From an uncultured Cytophagaceae bacterium (GTDB lineage: Bacteria; Bacteroidota; Bacteroidia; Cytophagales; Spirosomataceae), in assembly GCA_903907915.1 (NCBI GenBank), contig CAIVPV010000260.1, positions 1 through 33,664 on the forward strand: a DNA stretch of 33,664 nucleotides, written 5' to 3'. Positions 6,426 to 15,191 of this stretch are shown piece after piece (within the stretch, counting starts at the first letter, position 1; every line of letters begins with the position of its first letter). The notes under the pieces are model-generated. The model was not told the origin of the DNA, did no database searches, and saw nothing but the letters and a program-made list of their open reading frames with translations. The translations under genes were made by a program, and so were the position numbers.

Positions 6426-7643
6426 ATGCAACGTAGAAACTTCATCAAAGGAGGCCTATTGGCCTCTACCCTTTCCCTAAATCCATCTTCCTCGCCTTTA
6501 GCGCCTGTCGAGTTTACTCCCATCAGCGCGGAAGAACGTAAGATGCGAGTGACGAAGGCGCAGAAATTGATGTCTGAAAAACAAATTCAGGCCATCATTT
6601 TAGATGCAGGGGTTAACTTGAATTATTTCACGGGCATTAATTGGCATCCATCCGAGCGATCAATGTTAGCCGTAATTCCGGTAAAGGGTGATATTCAGTT
6701 TATTTGCCCGGCATTTGAGGAAGACAGATTTCTAGAAATGGCTCCGGCGGGAACGAAAGTTCAGATTTGGGAAGAAGATGAGAATCCGTTTGCCTTAACT
6801 ATTTGCGTTTTACAAGGTATAGGAATTCATACAGGCCAAATAGGTATCGAGGAATTCTGTCGTTTCTTCATTTTCGATGGACTGCGAAAAGCGGGTGCAA
6901 ACTACGGTTTCATCAGTGCTGATCCGATTACGATTCCTTGCCGAATCATTAAATCCCCGGCCGAGATTGCCTTAATGCAAAAGGCAAACGATGCCACGGT
7001 TAAAGCCATTCAAGCCGGGATCGCCGCTTTAAGCTTAGGCTGCAGTCCACGTCAAATCTCACAAAAAATTGCTCAAGCACACGCAGAGCAAGGAACGGTA
7101 CATGGATTTGCGTCGGTGACTTTTGGGGTGGCCAGCTCTTTCCCACATGGAAGTTCTAAAAAACAAATCTTAAAGTCGAGTGATGTAGTCATGTTAGATT
7201 GTGGATGCAGCGTGGGTGGTTATGAATCCGATATTACAAGGACGATTGTTTTTGGAGAGCCTAGCGCGAAGCAAAAACAAATATGGGATTTAGAAAAGAA
7301 GTCTCAGCAAGCGGGCTTTGATGCTGCTAAACTAGGTTCGCCTGCCGAAAACGTGGATTTTGCTGCGCGTAAAGTATTAGTTGACGCGGGTTTTGGACCA
7401 GATTATAAAATGCCGGGATTACCACATCGTACAGGACACGGCATCGGTATGAGCGGACACGAATGGGGTAATATGGTGCGCGGAAATAAGGCACCTTTAG
7501 AAATAGGGATGTGTTTCAGTATTGAACCTACCATCGCGATTCCAGGCGAATTTGGTGTAAGATTGGAGGATTGCGCTTATATGACGGCAGAAGGTCCTAA
7601 ATGGTTCTCTCAACCTAGCCCATCGATTTCAGAGCCTTTTTAA
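6426..7643 (+). CDS. Exported M24-family Xaa-Pro peptidase-like metallohydrolase
   Basis: A 405-residue protein. The first residues (MQRRNFIKGGLLASTLSLNP) form a twin-arginine type signal, so the folded enzyme is probably exported to the periplasm. Residues about 40-160 form the creatinase N-domain and about 180-400 the pita-bread catalytic domain. The dinuclear metal ligands are present: D in MLDCGCSVGG (about 258), D in ESDITRTI (about 269), H in HRTGHGIGMSGH (about 338), E in FSIEPTI and E in VRLEDCAYM. The likely reaction is removal of an N-terminal residue before proline. A Tat signal on M24 enzymes is common in Bacteroidota. The 3' end overlaps the convergent ABC gene by 15 bp. Confidence 0.88.
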   Translation: MQRRNFIKGGLLASTLSLNPSSSPLAPVEFTPISAEERKMRVTKAQKLMSEKQIQAIILDAGVNLNYFTGINWHPSERSMLAVIPVKGDIQFICPAFEEDRFLEMAPAGTKVQIWEEDENPFALTICVLQGIGIHTGQIGIEEFCRFFIFDGLRKAGANYGFISADPITIPCRIIKSPAEIALMQKANDATVKAIQAGIAALSLGCSPRQISQKIAQAHAEQGTVHGFASVTFGVASSFPHGSSKKQILKSSDVVMLDCGCSVGGYESDITRTIVFGEPSAKQKQIWDLEKKSQQAGFDAAKLGSPAENVDFAARKVLVDAGFGPDYKMPGLPHRTGHGIGMSGHEWGNMVRGNKAPLEIGMCFSIEPTIAIPGEFGVRLEDCAYMTAEGPKWFSQPSPSISEPF

Positions 7644-8978
7644 TTCCAAAACCCGATTCACACAAGCAGGAATATCGCGGTCATAATGACTAACGTAAAG
7701 CAAGGTCATTTCTGAATTCTCTGCTAAATAATCCAGCACTGACTTCAAATGCTCCGTCTGCACACGGTCTAATCCTTGGCATGGTTCATCGAGTATTAAC
7801 AGTTCTGGATTCTTCACTAAGGCACGCGTAATCAACACCATGCGTTGTTCTCCGCCTGAAATCTGCAAGAAGGACCTCTCTGCTAAATGGGCGATACCCA
7901 TTACTTGCATCCAGTGATTTACTTGCTCCATTTGCTCTTGCGCGACCCGCTTAAACAAACCCTGCGTATCAAAGAGACCAGATGCCACCACCGAAAAACA
8001 AGATCCCCCTTCTTTAAAATACAAGTGTAATTCCGGGCTCAAAAACCCGATTTTTCGTTTGATATCCCAAATACTCTCGCCAGTCCCTCGTTTCCGATCA
8101 AATAAAGTAATGTCCTGCGAATAGGCCTGGGGATTATCTGCTGTGATTAAACTAATTAATGTCGACTTGCCTGCCCCGTTGGGCCCTTTTATGGCCCATC
8201 TCTCTCCCCTGTTTACCTCCCAGCTAAAGTTCTGCAAAATAGTTTTGGACCCATATTTAATCTGAACCTTACCCATTTTAACGGCAACCGCGAATGGCTC
8301 TAAGGGACGCAGTAAAGGCAAGGGTTTCTCTGGAGCTGTCTGGAGGGATGGTAATTCAATGATTTGATTAATAAAATCGGGTACATCGCCAGGGGAAGAC
8401 ACTAAAATAAAATGGATGCCTCTATCGTGCAACGCGAGTAATCCTGTAGTTAAAGTCTCTCGTCCTTTTACATCTAAACCCACATAGGGATTATCTAAAA
8501 TCAACCAATCAGGCTGATAGGCTAAGGCTTTCACTATTTGCAAGCGTTTGTTCTCCCCATTCGAAAGCTGGATCATAGGCCTCTTCAATAAACCATCTAT
8601 CTCGAAAAGCTGAAGCCAATCACCAACGATTAAATCCATCAGCTCCTCCTCCACCGTATAAGAATCGTCAGAATCAGATGAATTAAAACGCTGTTGTAAG
8701 TAGAATTCAGATAAATTACTTCGATTCTTGAATTGATGCTGTTGCTCCACGAGCATCACATGGGCCCGTTTTTCCGGATTTCGCGAAGACAAAAAGACTT
8801 CTCCTGTTCTGAACAAACGACCTGCTAAAGCTTTGGCTAATGACGTTTTTCCTGAGCCCATGGGACCCACGATTGCCGTTAACTGTCCTGGCAAAATAGT
8901 AAATGAAATATTTGAAACGACAGATTGAACGCCCAAAGAAACAGAAACATTAGAAATTTTAGCCGGATAGGATTTCAA
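7629..8978 (-). CDS. Duplicated ABC ATPase, ModF-like
   Basis: A 449-residue soluble protein with two ABC ATPase domains and no membrane segment. Domain 1 has Walker A GPMGSGKTS, signature LSNGENKRLQ and Walker B DWLILDNPYVGLD, with Asn replacing the usual catalytic Glu. Domain 2 has GPNGAGKST, SGGEQRMVL and LLILDEPCQGLD. This order and the signature variants resemble ModF/PhoT-type ATPases of unknown transport partner; no permease gene is adjacent. The likely start is TTG at 8978, because a stop codon lies just upstream and no in-frame ATG precedes Walker A. It shares a 38-bp divergent region with the epimerase gene. Confidence 0.85.
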   Translation of the reverse strand: MKSYPAKISNVSVSLGVQSVVSNISFTILPGQLTAIVGPMGSGKTSLAKALAGRLFRTGEVFLSSRNPEKRAHVMLVEQQHQFKNRSNLSEFYLQQRFNSSDSDDSYTVEEELMDLIVGDWLQLFEIDGLLKRPMIQLSNGENKRLQIVKALAYQPDWLILDNPYVGLDVKGRETLTTGLLALHDRGIHFILVSSPGDVPDFINQIIELPSLQTAPEKPLPLLRPLEPFAVAVKMGKVQIKYGSKTILQNFSWEVNRGERWAIKGPNGAGKSTLISLITADNPQAYSQDITLFDRKRGTGESIWDIKRKIGFLSPELHLYFKEGGSCFSVVASGLFDTQGLFKRVAQEQMEQVNHWMQVMGIAHLAERSFLQISGGEQRMVLITRALVKNPELLILDEPCQGLDRVQTEHLKSVLDYLAENSEMTLLYVSHYDRDIPACVNRVLELKRL

Positions 8979-9016
8979 GAATTATTACTTATTTTTATCA
9001 AAATTAAACCTATTAC

Positions 9017-10012
9017 ATGAAAAATAACAACAATCCCTCACGCCGCCAGTTTTTGGCAGCCGGCTCAATGGCCTCATTAGGCTTATTTTGGGCATCCAAC
9101 TCTTCCTTTAGTTTTGCAAAACCAAGCTCAGTTTTTGGTGGTGTTCAGGTAGGAGCCATTACGTATTCTTTCCGCAGTATGCCGGGAGATATCAAACAAA
9201 TCATCCAGTATTGCGTAGATTCGGGTGTTTCTGCCATTGAATTAATGGGGGATGCCGTGGAAGATTATGCAGGCCGTCCGGTAAATCCGGTACCGATGCG
9301 TTGGACTCCTGGTCAACCTCGTCCTACCTTAACTGATGAACAACGTGCAGCCATGGCTCAATACCAGAAAGACGTTACTGCTTGGAGAGAGTCTGTTTCT
9401 ATGGACAAATTCAAGGAAGTTCGCAAGATGCTAGATGACGCAGGAATCTCTGTATATGCTTACAAACCGAATGCATTTAGCGAGAGAAACTCGGATGCAG
9501 AGGTGGAATCAGCATTACGCGCAGCGAAAGTGCTAGGCGCTAAATCTGTTACCGTTGAATTACCTACTTCATCAGCTCAAACACAGCGTTTAGGTGCTTT
9601 AGGTGAAAAACACAAGGTCTATTTCGGATACCATACCCATTTACAGGTGAAGGATACGGTGTATGATGAGGCTTTGGCCCAAAACAAATACAACTCCATC
9701 AACCTAGATTGTGGTCACTATATCGCGGTGGGAGCTCCTCACACGACCGCTACTTTACTAGCATTCATCGAAGCGAAGCACGACCGCATCACCAGTATGC
9801 ACATCAAGGACCGTACAACAAAAGAACACGGCACAGGTAACCTCGAATGGGGAAAAGGCGATACCCCTTTAAAAGAAGTTTTAACCTTGTTAAAGAAAAA
9901 TAAATATAAATTCCCAGCAACAATCGAACTAGAATACGACGTTCCTGCGGGGTCTACTCCGGTAGAAGAAGTGAAGAAATGTGTGGCTTATGCTAAGAAT
10001 ATTTTAGTATAA
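9017..10012 (+). CDS. Tat-exported sugar phosphate isomerase/epimerase-like TIM barrel
   Basis: A 331-residue protein. The N-terminus (SRRQFLAAGSMASLGLFWAS) is a twin-arginine signal. The rest is an AP-endonuclease-2/xylose isomerase type barrel: VGAITYSFRSMPGD at the first strand, ELMGDAVEDYAG, YGFHT-like FGYHTHLQVKD, NLDCGHYIAVG and SMHIKDRT...NLEWGKGDTPLKEVL, with conserved Glu/His/Asp metal ligands and a final IELEYDVPAG. Such proteins isomerise, epimerise or dehydrate sugars; secreted members in Bacteroidota often sit with carbohydrate genes. The convergent GH43 gene next door fits a sugar role. The substrate is unknown. Confidence 0.85.
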   Translation: MKNNNNPSRRQFLAAGSMASLGLFWASNSSFSFAKPSSVFGGVQVGAITYSFRSMPGDIKQIIQYCVDSGVSAIELMGDAVEDYAGRPVNPVPMRWTPGQPRPTLTDEQRAAMAQYQKDVTAWRESVSMDKFKEVRKMLDDAGISVYAYKPNAFSERNSDAEVESALRAAKVLGAKSVTVELPTSSAQTQRLGALGEKHKVYFGYHTHLQVKDTVYDEALAQNKYNSINLDCGHYIAVGAPHTTATLLAFIEAKHDRITSMHIKDRTTKEHGTGNLEWGKGDTPLKEVLTLLKKNKYKFPATIELEYDVPAGSTPVEEVKKCVAYAKNILV

Positions 10013-10027
10013 TTAGTAGCTTAATTT

Positions 10028-10065
10028 AAAAGGGCCGCCTCGTATATCGAAGTGGCCCTTTTTTT
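10028..10065. terminator. Bidirectional terminator between epimerase and GH43 genes
   Basis: AAAAGGGCC (10028-10036) and GGCCCTTTT (10054-10062) form a stem around a 17-nt loop, with a T run after it on the plus strand and A-rich sequence before it. It can end transcription from both convergent genes. It slightly overlaps the 3' end of the GH43 frame. Confidence 0.8.
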
Positions 10066-11074
10066 ATTTATACGCGTCTATCGTCTCAATACCTCCATCC
10101 GACCGGTATTTCAACTCAGTCACTTTGATATTTCTTAAGTGGGTCTTACCCGAAATCTCCACATCGTGGTAGTAGAGATACCATTTGCCATTTTGTTCCA
10201 CAATCGAATGGTGATTTGTCCAACCTTTCACTGGCTTTAATATCACACCCTGGTAAGTAAATGGTCCATAAGGACTCGTTCCCGTCGCATAGGCGATATT
10301 ATGCGTATCCCCCGTGGAATAAGAGAAATAATATTTCCCTTGGTATTGGTGGACGAAAGCGGCTTCGAAGAAACGACGATCATGATCTTCTGATAATAAA
10401 ATTTTGCCCTGTGCATCCAAAATCTGCACATTGCGCGGCGCCTCGGCCATCTGCTTCATATTCGCATCTAGACGTGCCACTTTGGCCATCAAAGCTGGTT
10501 GTCCATTTGCCGGTTGCGACTCATCCGTAGCACCATAGCTACCTGACTTCCAGCGCTGCAATTGTCCACCCCAGATACCTCCAAAATAAAGGTAATAAGA
10601 TCCGTCTTTGTCCTTGAATACGCATGGGTCAATGCTATAAGAACCCTTCATGTACTCATTCTCAGCTTTAAAAGGCCCTTCGGGTTTCGAAGAAGAGGCT
10701 ACTCCAATACGGAAAACACCTTCCTTGTCCTTTGCCGGAAAATATAAATAATAAGTCCCTTTTGATTCCGCTGCGTCAGGCGCCCAAAGCATCTTCGATG
10801 CCCAGGCCACATCCTCTAATTTCAAAGCTACTCCGTGGTCAACCACGGGACTAGCTGGTGTTTTTTGAGATAATACATGGTAATCCCGCATCGCAAAATG
10901 ACTTCCTAAATCGTCCTCTTTCACCCCAGCATCGATGTCGTGAGAGGGATAAATGTAAATTTGGCCTTGGAATAAATGTGCAGACGGATCTGCGGTGAAC
11001 ATATGAGAAACCAATGGTTTCGACTGACCCATCGCGGCTAAACTAAGTAGACTTAATGCAAGTATTTTTTTCAT
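10064..11074 (-). CDS. Secreted glycoside hydrolase family 43
   Basis: A 336-residue protein with a signal peptide (MKKILALSLLSLAAMGQS). The five-bladed propeller of GH43 is recognisable: the catalytic base Asp in FTADPSAHLFQGQIYIYPSHD, the pKa-modulating Asp in SIDPCVFKDKDGSYYLYFGG and the acid Glu in RFFEAAFVHQYQGKYYFSYS. HHSIVEQNGKWYLYYHD near the C-terminus is typical of the family. GH43 enzymes cleave arabinose or xylose linkages in plant-type polysaccharides (arabinofuranosidase, xylosidase or arabinanase); the specificity cannot be fixed here. Location is periplasm or outside the cell. It is divergent from the Gfo/Idh gene with 47 bp between starts. Confidence 0.9.
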   Translation of the reverse strand: MKKILALSLLSLAAMGQSKPLVSHMFTADPSAHLFQGQIYIYPSHDIDAGVKEDDLGSHFAMRDYHVLSQKTPASPVVDHGVALKLEDVAWASKMLWAPDAAESKGTYYLYFPAKDKEGVFRIGVASSSKPEGPFKAENEYMKGSYSIDPCVFKDKDGSYYLYFGGIWGGQLQRWKSGSYGATDESQPANGQPALMAKVARLDANMKQMAEAPRNVQILDAQGKILLSEDHDRRFFEAAFVHQYQGKYYFSYSTGDTHNIAYATGTSPYGPFTYQGVILKPVKGWTNHHSIVEQNGKWYLYYHDVEISGKTHLRNIKVTELKYRSDGGIETIDAYK

Positions 11075-11121
11075 GTGTATTCGTTTATGTTTAAAGGCTC
11101 GAATTGTTTATTTTTACTTCC

Positions 11122-12156
11122 ATGAAACCGATCGAAACTGCCTTATTATCTTATGGAATGTCTGGACGTGTTTTTCACGCCCCCTTCATTCAATTACATC
11201 CTGGATTCAATTTAGTAGGATCCTGGGAACGCTCCAAGAAAAACATTGAAAATGCCTATCCTGGTGTGCAGTCGTATGATTCAATGGAAGCCGTTTTAGC
11301 AGACCCTTCCATCGAATTAGTCATCGTTAATACACCCATCTATTCTCATTTCGAGTATGCCACAGCTGCCTTGAAGGCAGGAAAACATATTGTAGTGGAA
11401 AAAGCCTTTACCTGCAATGGAGCAGAGGCGGAGCAGCTGGTGGATTTAGCAAAAGAGGTGGGTAAACTGATTTTTATCTACCAAAACCGTCGTTGGGATT
11501 CCGACTTCTTAACATTGAAAAAGGTACACGAATCGGGCGTTTTAGGTGATATCGTGGAAGCAGAATTCCACTTTGACCGCTATAATCCGTTAATGTCCCC
11601 CAAAAGACACAAAGAAGATGCCGGCCCCGGCGCTGGAATTGTGACCGATCTAGGTCCCCATTTAATTGATCAAGCCTTGCACATATTTGGAAAACCGACC
11701 CACGTTTTCGCTGATCTCCGCAAGACTAGACCCGGGACGGAGGTCATCGACTTATTCGAGATTCTATTGTATTATCCAGCCTTGCGCGTTCGATTAAAAA
11801 GTGGTTATTATTTTAAAGAGCCCATCCCTGCTTTCCAATTGCATGGAACGAAAGGCAGTTTCATCAAAACCCGTTCCGATCGCCAAGAAGTCGATTTAGA
11901 CAAAGGACACGTTCCAATGGGCGAAAACTGGGGCGTAGATGCCTTAAGCGATTACGGCCTTTTACACGTGGACGGAAGCAGTCCTGAACGTGTTACTTCC
12001 GAAAAAGGAAATTTTATGGCTTTCTATGAAAATGTATATCAATCTTTACGGGAGGGTGCCCATCCAGCTGTACCAGGAGAAGATGGAATCGCGAGTATGC
12101 GCGTCATCGATGCGGCCTACGAAAGTTTAGAGAAACAAGCAGTTATCACGTATTAA
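11122..12156 (+). CDS. Gfo/Idh/MocA-family NAD(P)-dependent oxidoreductase
   Basis: A 344-residue cytoplasmic enzyme starting MKPIETALLSYGMSGRVFHA at the ATG at 11122. A TTG six codons upstream (11104) would only add a non-conserved MFIFTS. The N-terminal Rossmann domain has GMSGRVFHAPF in place of GxGxxG, then VIVNTPIYSHFEYATAALKA and the catalytic EKAFTCN (EKP-type motif with Ala for Pro). The C-terminal domain contains GPGAGIVTDLGPHLIDQAL. Members oxidise or reduce sugars and polyols. The stop is one base before the start of the Crp/Fnr gene, so the two are translationally coupled; whether they share a function is unclear. Confidence 0.88.
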   Translation: MKPIETALLSYGMSGRVFHAPFIQLHPGFNLVGSWERSKKNIENAYPGVQSYDSMEAVLADPSIELVIVNTPIYSHFEYATAALKAGKHIVVEKAFTCNGAEAEQLVDLAKEVGKLIFIYQNRRWDSDFLTLKKVHESGVLGDIVEAEFHFDRYNPLMSPKRHKEDAGPGAGIVTDLGPHLIDQALHIFGKPTHVFADLRKTRPGTEVIDLFEILLYYPALRVRLKSGYYFKEPIPAFQLHGTKGSFIKTRSDRQEVDLDKGHVPMGENWGVDALSDYGLLHVDGSSPERVTSEKGNFMAFYENVYQSLREGAHPAVPGEDGIASMRVIDAAYESLEKQAVITY

Positions 12157-12157
12157 G

Positions 12158-12778
12158 ATGGAATTATTCAATCAATTTGAGCCTGAATTAAGTAAAAAAA
12201 TTCAACAAGTGGGAGTCGTTCGAAAATTCAAAACAGACGAATACTTGATGAAAACGGGACAATCCATTCGCTCCGCTGTTTTAGTGACTAAAGGCATCAT
12301 CAAAGTATTCCGGGAAGACGAAGAGGGTAACGAGGTATTCATGTATAACCTTCATCCCGGGGAGGCTTGTGCCATTTCGATGACTTGTGCGGCGCGGCAA
12401 TTATCGTCTCAGATTATGGCCAAAGCCCTCGTAGACACCGAAGTCATCGCCATTCCTGCCGAATTAATGGACGAATGGGCTACAAAATATAAAAGCTGGT
12501 ACCAATTCGTTCTAGAAACCTACCGCTCTCGTTTCGAAGAATTACTGGACACTTTAGATCAAATTGCCTTTAGAAATCTGGACGAGCGCTTGCTTTGGTA
12601 CTTAAAACAGCATCAAAAAAGTCTGAAAACAAACATCCTGAAGGCCTCTTTTACCGAAATTGCGCAAGAATTAAACTCTTCAAGAGAAGTAATTTCCCGC
12701 TTAATGAAGAAATTAGCGGAGAAAGGCTTCATCAAAATCAACAAAAATCAAATTGAGATTGTGGATTTAAGGATGTGA
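12158..12778 (+). CDS. Crp/Fnr-family transcriptional regulator, candidate sulfur-island regulator
   Basis: A 206-residue protein. Residues about 20-115 form a cyclic-nucleotide-binding type beta roll (KTGQSIRSAVLVTKGIIKVF, then YNLHPGEACAISMTCAARQ), a long dimerisation helix follows (about 120-145), and a winged helix-turn-helix closes the protein (ASFTEIAQELNSSREVISRL, recognition helix SSREVISRLMKKL). The roll lacks the classical cAMP-binding RxS pattern but has two cysteines, C71 and C77, in the cap position; it has no FNR-type N-terminal Fe-S cluster cysteines. These cysteines could sense redox state or persulfide, which is inference. The stop codon lies inside a GTGAT-N4-ATCAC palindrome, the first of five in the island, which suggests it controls the sulfur genes. 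Confidence 0.88.
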   Translation: MELFNQFEPELSKKIQQVGVVRKFKTDEYLMKTGQSIRSAVLVTKGIIKVFREDEEGNEVFMYNLHPGEACAISMTCAARQLSSQIMAKALVDTEVIAIPAELMDEWATKYKSWYQFVLETYRSRFEELLDTLDQIAFRNLDERLLWYLKQHQKSLKTNILKASFTEIAQELNSSREVISRLMKKLAEKGFIKINKNQIEIVDLRM

Positions 12779-12788
12779 TTTTCATCAC
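12775..12788. promoter_or_regulatory. Crp-type operator 1, upstream of the porin gene
   Basis: GTGATTTTCATCAC is a perfect 5-bp inverted repeat with a 4-bp spacer, overlapping the stop codon of the regulator gene. Its centre is 35.5 bp upstream of the last base of ACAATTTG (12810-12817), a -7 like element. That spacing puts the operator near -42, the class II activator position. Confidence 0.7.
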
Positions 12789-12836
12789 GGACAAAGTCCC
12801 ATTTTTGCGACAATTTGCAGGCCTAAATATAAAAGC

Positions 12837-14246
12837 ATGCAAAAAAACGCCTTATACATTCTATTCTTTCTCTTATTTTCAGCTTCACTCGTAGCCCAAC
12901 ATCAAGAAATTCATACGCCTCCACATCTTTGGAAAGGCAAAAAAAGTGTCGCAGAGGATTCTACTTCCTTATTATTCGCTTTCAAACACGGAAAAGTGCA
13001 TGGTAATCTTCGCTACTTTTTCATGGCCACAGAGAATCAAGATCATTTAACCGATGCACATGCCAATGCAGCGGGTGGTGGTCTTTTTTATGAAACGGCC
13101 TCCTATAATGGATTTCAATTCGGAGTGGGTGGTTATTTTATCTACAATGTGAATTCATCTGACATGACTCATATTGATCCTTATACCCAAACAGTTAGTC
13201 GATATGAAACATCCCTTTTTGACCTAGAGAATTTGGCCAATAAACATGACCTCGATCGATTAGAAGAACTATACTTGAAATACAATTTCAAAAAATCTCA
13301 TATTACGGTAGGAAAACAGCTCATTAATACGCCATTCATCAATTTACAAGACGGAAGAATGCGCCCTACGGAGGTAGGTGGTTTGTATGGAGAGCTTTTT
13401 CCCGGAAAAAAAAACAAACTAGAGGGAGGATACTTATATGAAATTTCTCCGCGTGGAACGGTGGATTGGTATAGTATAAGTGAGTCTATCGGAATCTACC
13501 CAAATGGTACAAGTGTGACTGGTGCAAAAGGGACTTACAAAGGACACATTGAATCTAATGGGGTTTATATTGTAGGATATACTCATCAATTGCAGCAAGG
13601 CAACTCGCTCAAGCTTTGGAATGTATACGTGGATAATGTATTCAACACAAGTATGTTACAATGGGATATGAAACAGGGTGCGTGGGTTGCTGGCCTCCAA
13701 TATACGCAACAACAAGCAGTTAACGATGGTGGAAATGAAGACCCTAGTAAGACCTATTTTTCATCTGATCAACGGTCGCGCGTTATCAGCTCTAAGCTAG
13801 GTTATGAGTCAGGTAAATGGAAATCATCTCTTAATTATACCCACATCACCGCTGAAGGCCGTTATTTAATGCCGCGTGAATGGGGACGTGATCCATTTTA
13901 TACTTTTATGCCTCGGGAACGAAATGAAGGCTTAGGCGATGTGAATGCGTATGTAGGGAAAGTTAATTATGCTTTTGCCAAAGCTCCTCTAAAGGCTAGC
14001 CTCAGCTATGGCTATTTTCAACTGCCAGATGTAAAGAACTATGCATTAAACAAATATGGCTTGCCTAGCTACACGCAATTGAATCTAGATCTTACCTATG
14101 AGTTTACCGATTTCTTAGAAGGTTTAGAAATTCAAGCCTTATATGTATATAAAGCAAACCAGGGAGAAACCTATCAAAATGAAAAATACATCATCAATAA
14201 GGTCAATATGAGCAATTATAACCTGATTTTGAACTTTCACTTCTGA
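12837..14246 (+). CDS. Outer-membrane porin, OprD-like
   Basis: A 469-residue protein with a signal peptide ending SLVAQ. The remainder alternates short amphipathic strands and loops and ends in an aromatic strand (NYNLILNFHF), as expected for an outer-membrane beta barrel of about 18 strands. The segments LEELYLKYNFKKSHITVGKQ, then INTPFINLQDGRMRPTEVGG and the C-terminal PSYTQLNLDLTYEFTDFLEG resemble the OprD porin family. It lies directly after the regulator with a Crp-type operator in between, and ahead of the sulfur genes, so it may admit a sulfur anion such as thiosulfate or sulfite; that is inference from context. There is a 90-bp gap to the next gene, which has its own operator. Confidence 0.75.
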   Translation: MQKNALYILFFLLFSASLVAQHQEIHTPPHLWKGKKSVAEDSTSLLFAFKHGKVHGNLRYFFMATENQDHLTDAHANAAGGGLFYETASYNGFQFGVGGYFIYNVNSSDMTHIDPYTQTVSRYETSLFDLENLANKHDLDRLEELYLKYNFKKSHITVGKQLINTPFINLQDGRMRPTEVGGLYGELFPGKKNKLEGGYLYEISPRGTVDWYSISESIGIYPNGTSVTGAKGTYKGHIESNGVYIVGYTHQLQQGNSLKLWNVYVDNVFNTSMLQWDMKQGAWVAGLQYTQQQAVNDGGNEDPSKTYFSSDQRSRVISSKLGYESGKWKSSLNYTHITAEGRYLMPREWGRDPFYTFMPRERNEGLGDVNAYVGKVNYAFAKAPLKASLSYGYFQLPDVKNYALNKYGLPSYTQLNLDLTYEFTDFLEGLEIQALYVYKANQGETYQNEKYIINKVNMSNYNLILNFHF

Positions 14247-14266
14247 TAAAAACTTTTTTTATGCTT

Positions 14267-14280
14267 GTGATAAAAATCAC
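14267..14280. promoter_or_regulatory. Crp-type operator 2, upstream of the TauE/SafE gene
   Basis: GTGATAAAAATCAC is a perfect 5-bp inverted repeat with spacer AAAA. Its centre is 36.5 bp upstream of the last base of CAAATTTG (14303-14310), the likely -7 element. It would control the run of closely spaced genes from 14337 to 17331. Confidence 0.72.
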
Positions 14281-14336
14281 GAAAAAGCTCTAAAAATGGC
14301 CCCAAATTTGTAGTATCAAAAAACAATAATAAACGC

Positions 14337-15158
14337 ATGGAAATTATAGGATATTTTGCGTCTCTACTTATCGGAATCTCACTGGGCTTAATCGGTGGTG
14401 GTGGATCCATTTTAACAGTACCCGTATTGGTTTATCTTTTCGGAGTTGATCCCATTTTAGCAACCGCTTACTCTCTTTTCGTGGTAGGTGCCAGTTCATT
14501 AGTAGGAGCATTTCCAAAATACAAGCAAGGTTTAATCAACGTAAAAACGGCGGTCATTTTTGGTATCCCTTCTATCGCCGCGGTATATGCCACTAGAAAA
14601 TTCATCGTTCCACTAATCCCCTCAGAAGTATTTACTGTAGGTGATTTTATGGTAACCAAGTCTATTCTAATGATGGTGTTATTCGCTGTATTAATGGTAG
14701 CGGCTTCCATCTCCATGATTCGTGGAAAATGTGAACAATGTGAGAAGGAGAAATTAGGCACTTACGTGGAAGAAGAACAAGTGTTCAATTACCCGATGAT
14801 CCTTTTAGAAGGAGCTGTGGTAGGCACATTAACAGGCTTAGTAGGTGCAGGAGGCGGATTCTTAATCATACCCGCTTTAGTAATGCTTTCTAAATTATCC
14901 ATGAAGCAAGCAGTAGGAACTTCCCTATTAATCATCGCAGCAAAGTCTTTAATTGGATTTACCGGTGATCTTGGTCATCATGCCATTGACTGGAACTTAT
15001 TATTAACTGTTACAGGTCTGGCGATTGTAGGTATATTCTTCGGCGATATAATTAGTAAAAAAGTAGACGGGGATAAATTAAAAGTAGGTTTTGGATGGTT
15101 TGTTTTGGTGATGGGAATCTATATCCTGATCCAACAATTAGCCTTCCCATTGAAATAG
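14337..15158 (+). CDS. TauE/SafE (TSUP) family transporter, probable sulfite exporter
   Basis: A 273-residue inner-membrane protein with about eight hydrophobic segments in two related halves, each opening with a Gly-rich motif (GLIGGGGSILTVPVLVYLFG and GLVGAGGGFLIIPALVML) typical of TSUP transporters. The central loop carries CEQC (about residues 125-128). The family exports sulfite, sulfoacetate or other sulfur anions. Its place directly before the persulfide dioxygenase gene (33-bp gap), whose product is sulfite, favours sulfite export. A Crp-type operator lies upstream. Confidence 0.88.
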   Translation: MEIIGYFASLLIGISLGLIGGGGSILTVPVLVYLFGVDPILATAYSLFVVGASSLVGAFPKYKQGLINVKTAVIFGIPSIAAVYATRKFIVPLIPSEVFTVGDFMVTKSILMMVLFAVLMVAASISMIRGKCEQCEKEKLGTYVEEEQVFNYPMILLEGAVVGTLTGLVGAGGGFLIIPALVMLSKLSMKQAVGTSLLIIAAKSLIGFTGDLGHHAIDWNLLLTVTGLAIVGIFFGDIISKKVDGDKLKVGFGWFVLVMGIYILIQQLAFPLK

Positions 15159-15191
15159 ATTAAACACATTCATAGCATAATAAATACGAAA

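Noticed and set aside
10261-10747. Plus-strand ORFs opposite the GH43 gene
   Set aside because: The minus-strand frame carries all GH43 catalytic motifs; the opposite frames lack any protein features.
11104-11121. TTG start giving a longer Gfo/Idh protein
   Set aside because: The added MFIFTS is not part of the Rossmann fold; the ATG at 11122 gives the standard N-terminus.
14468-14761. Minus-strand ORF within the TauE/SafE gene
   Set aside because: Shadow of a membrane protein gene with conserved motifs on the plus strand.
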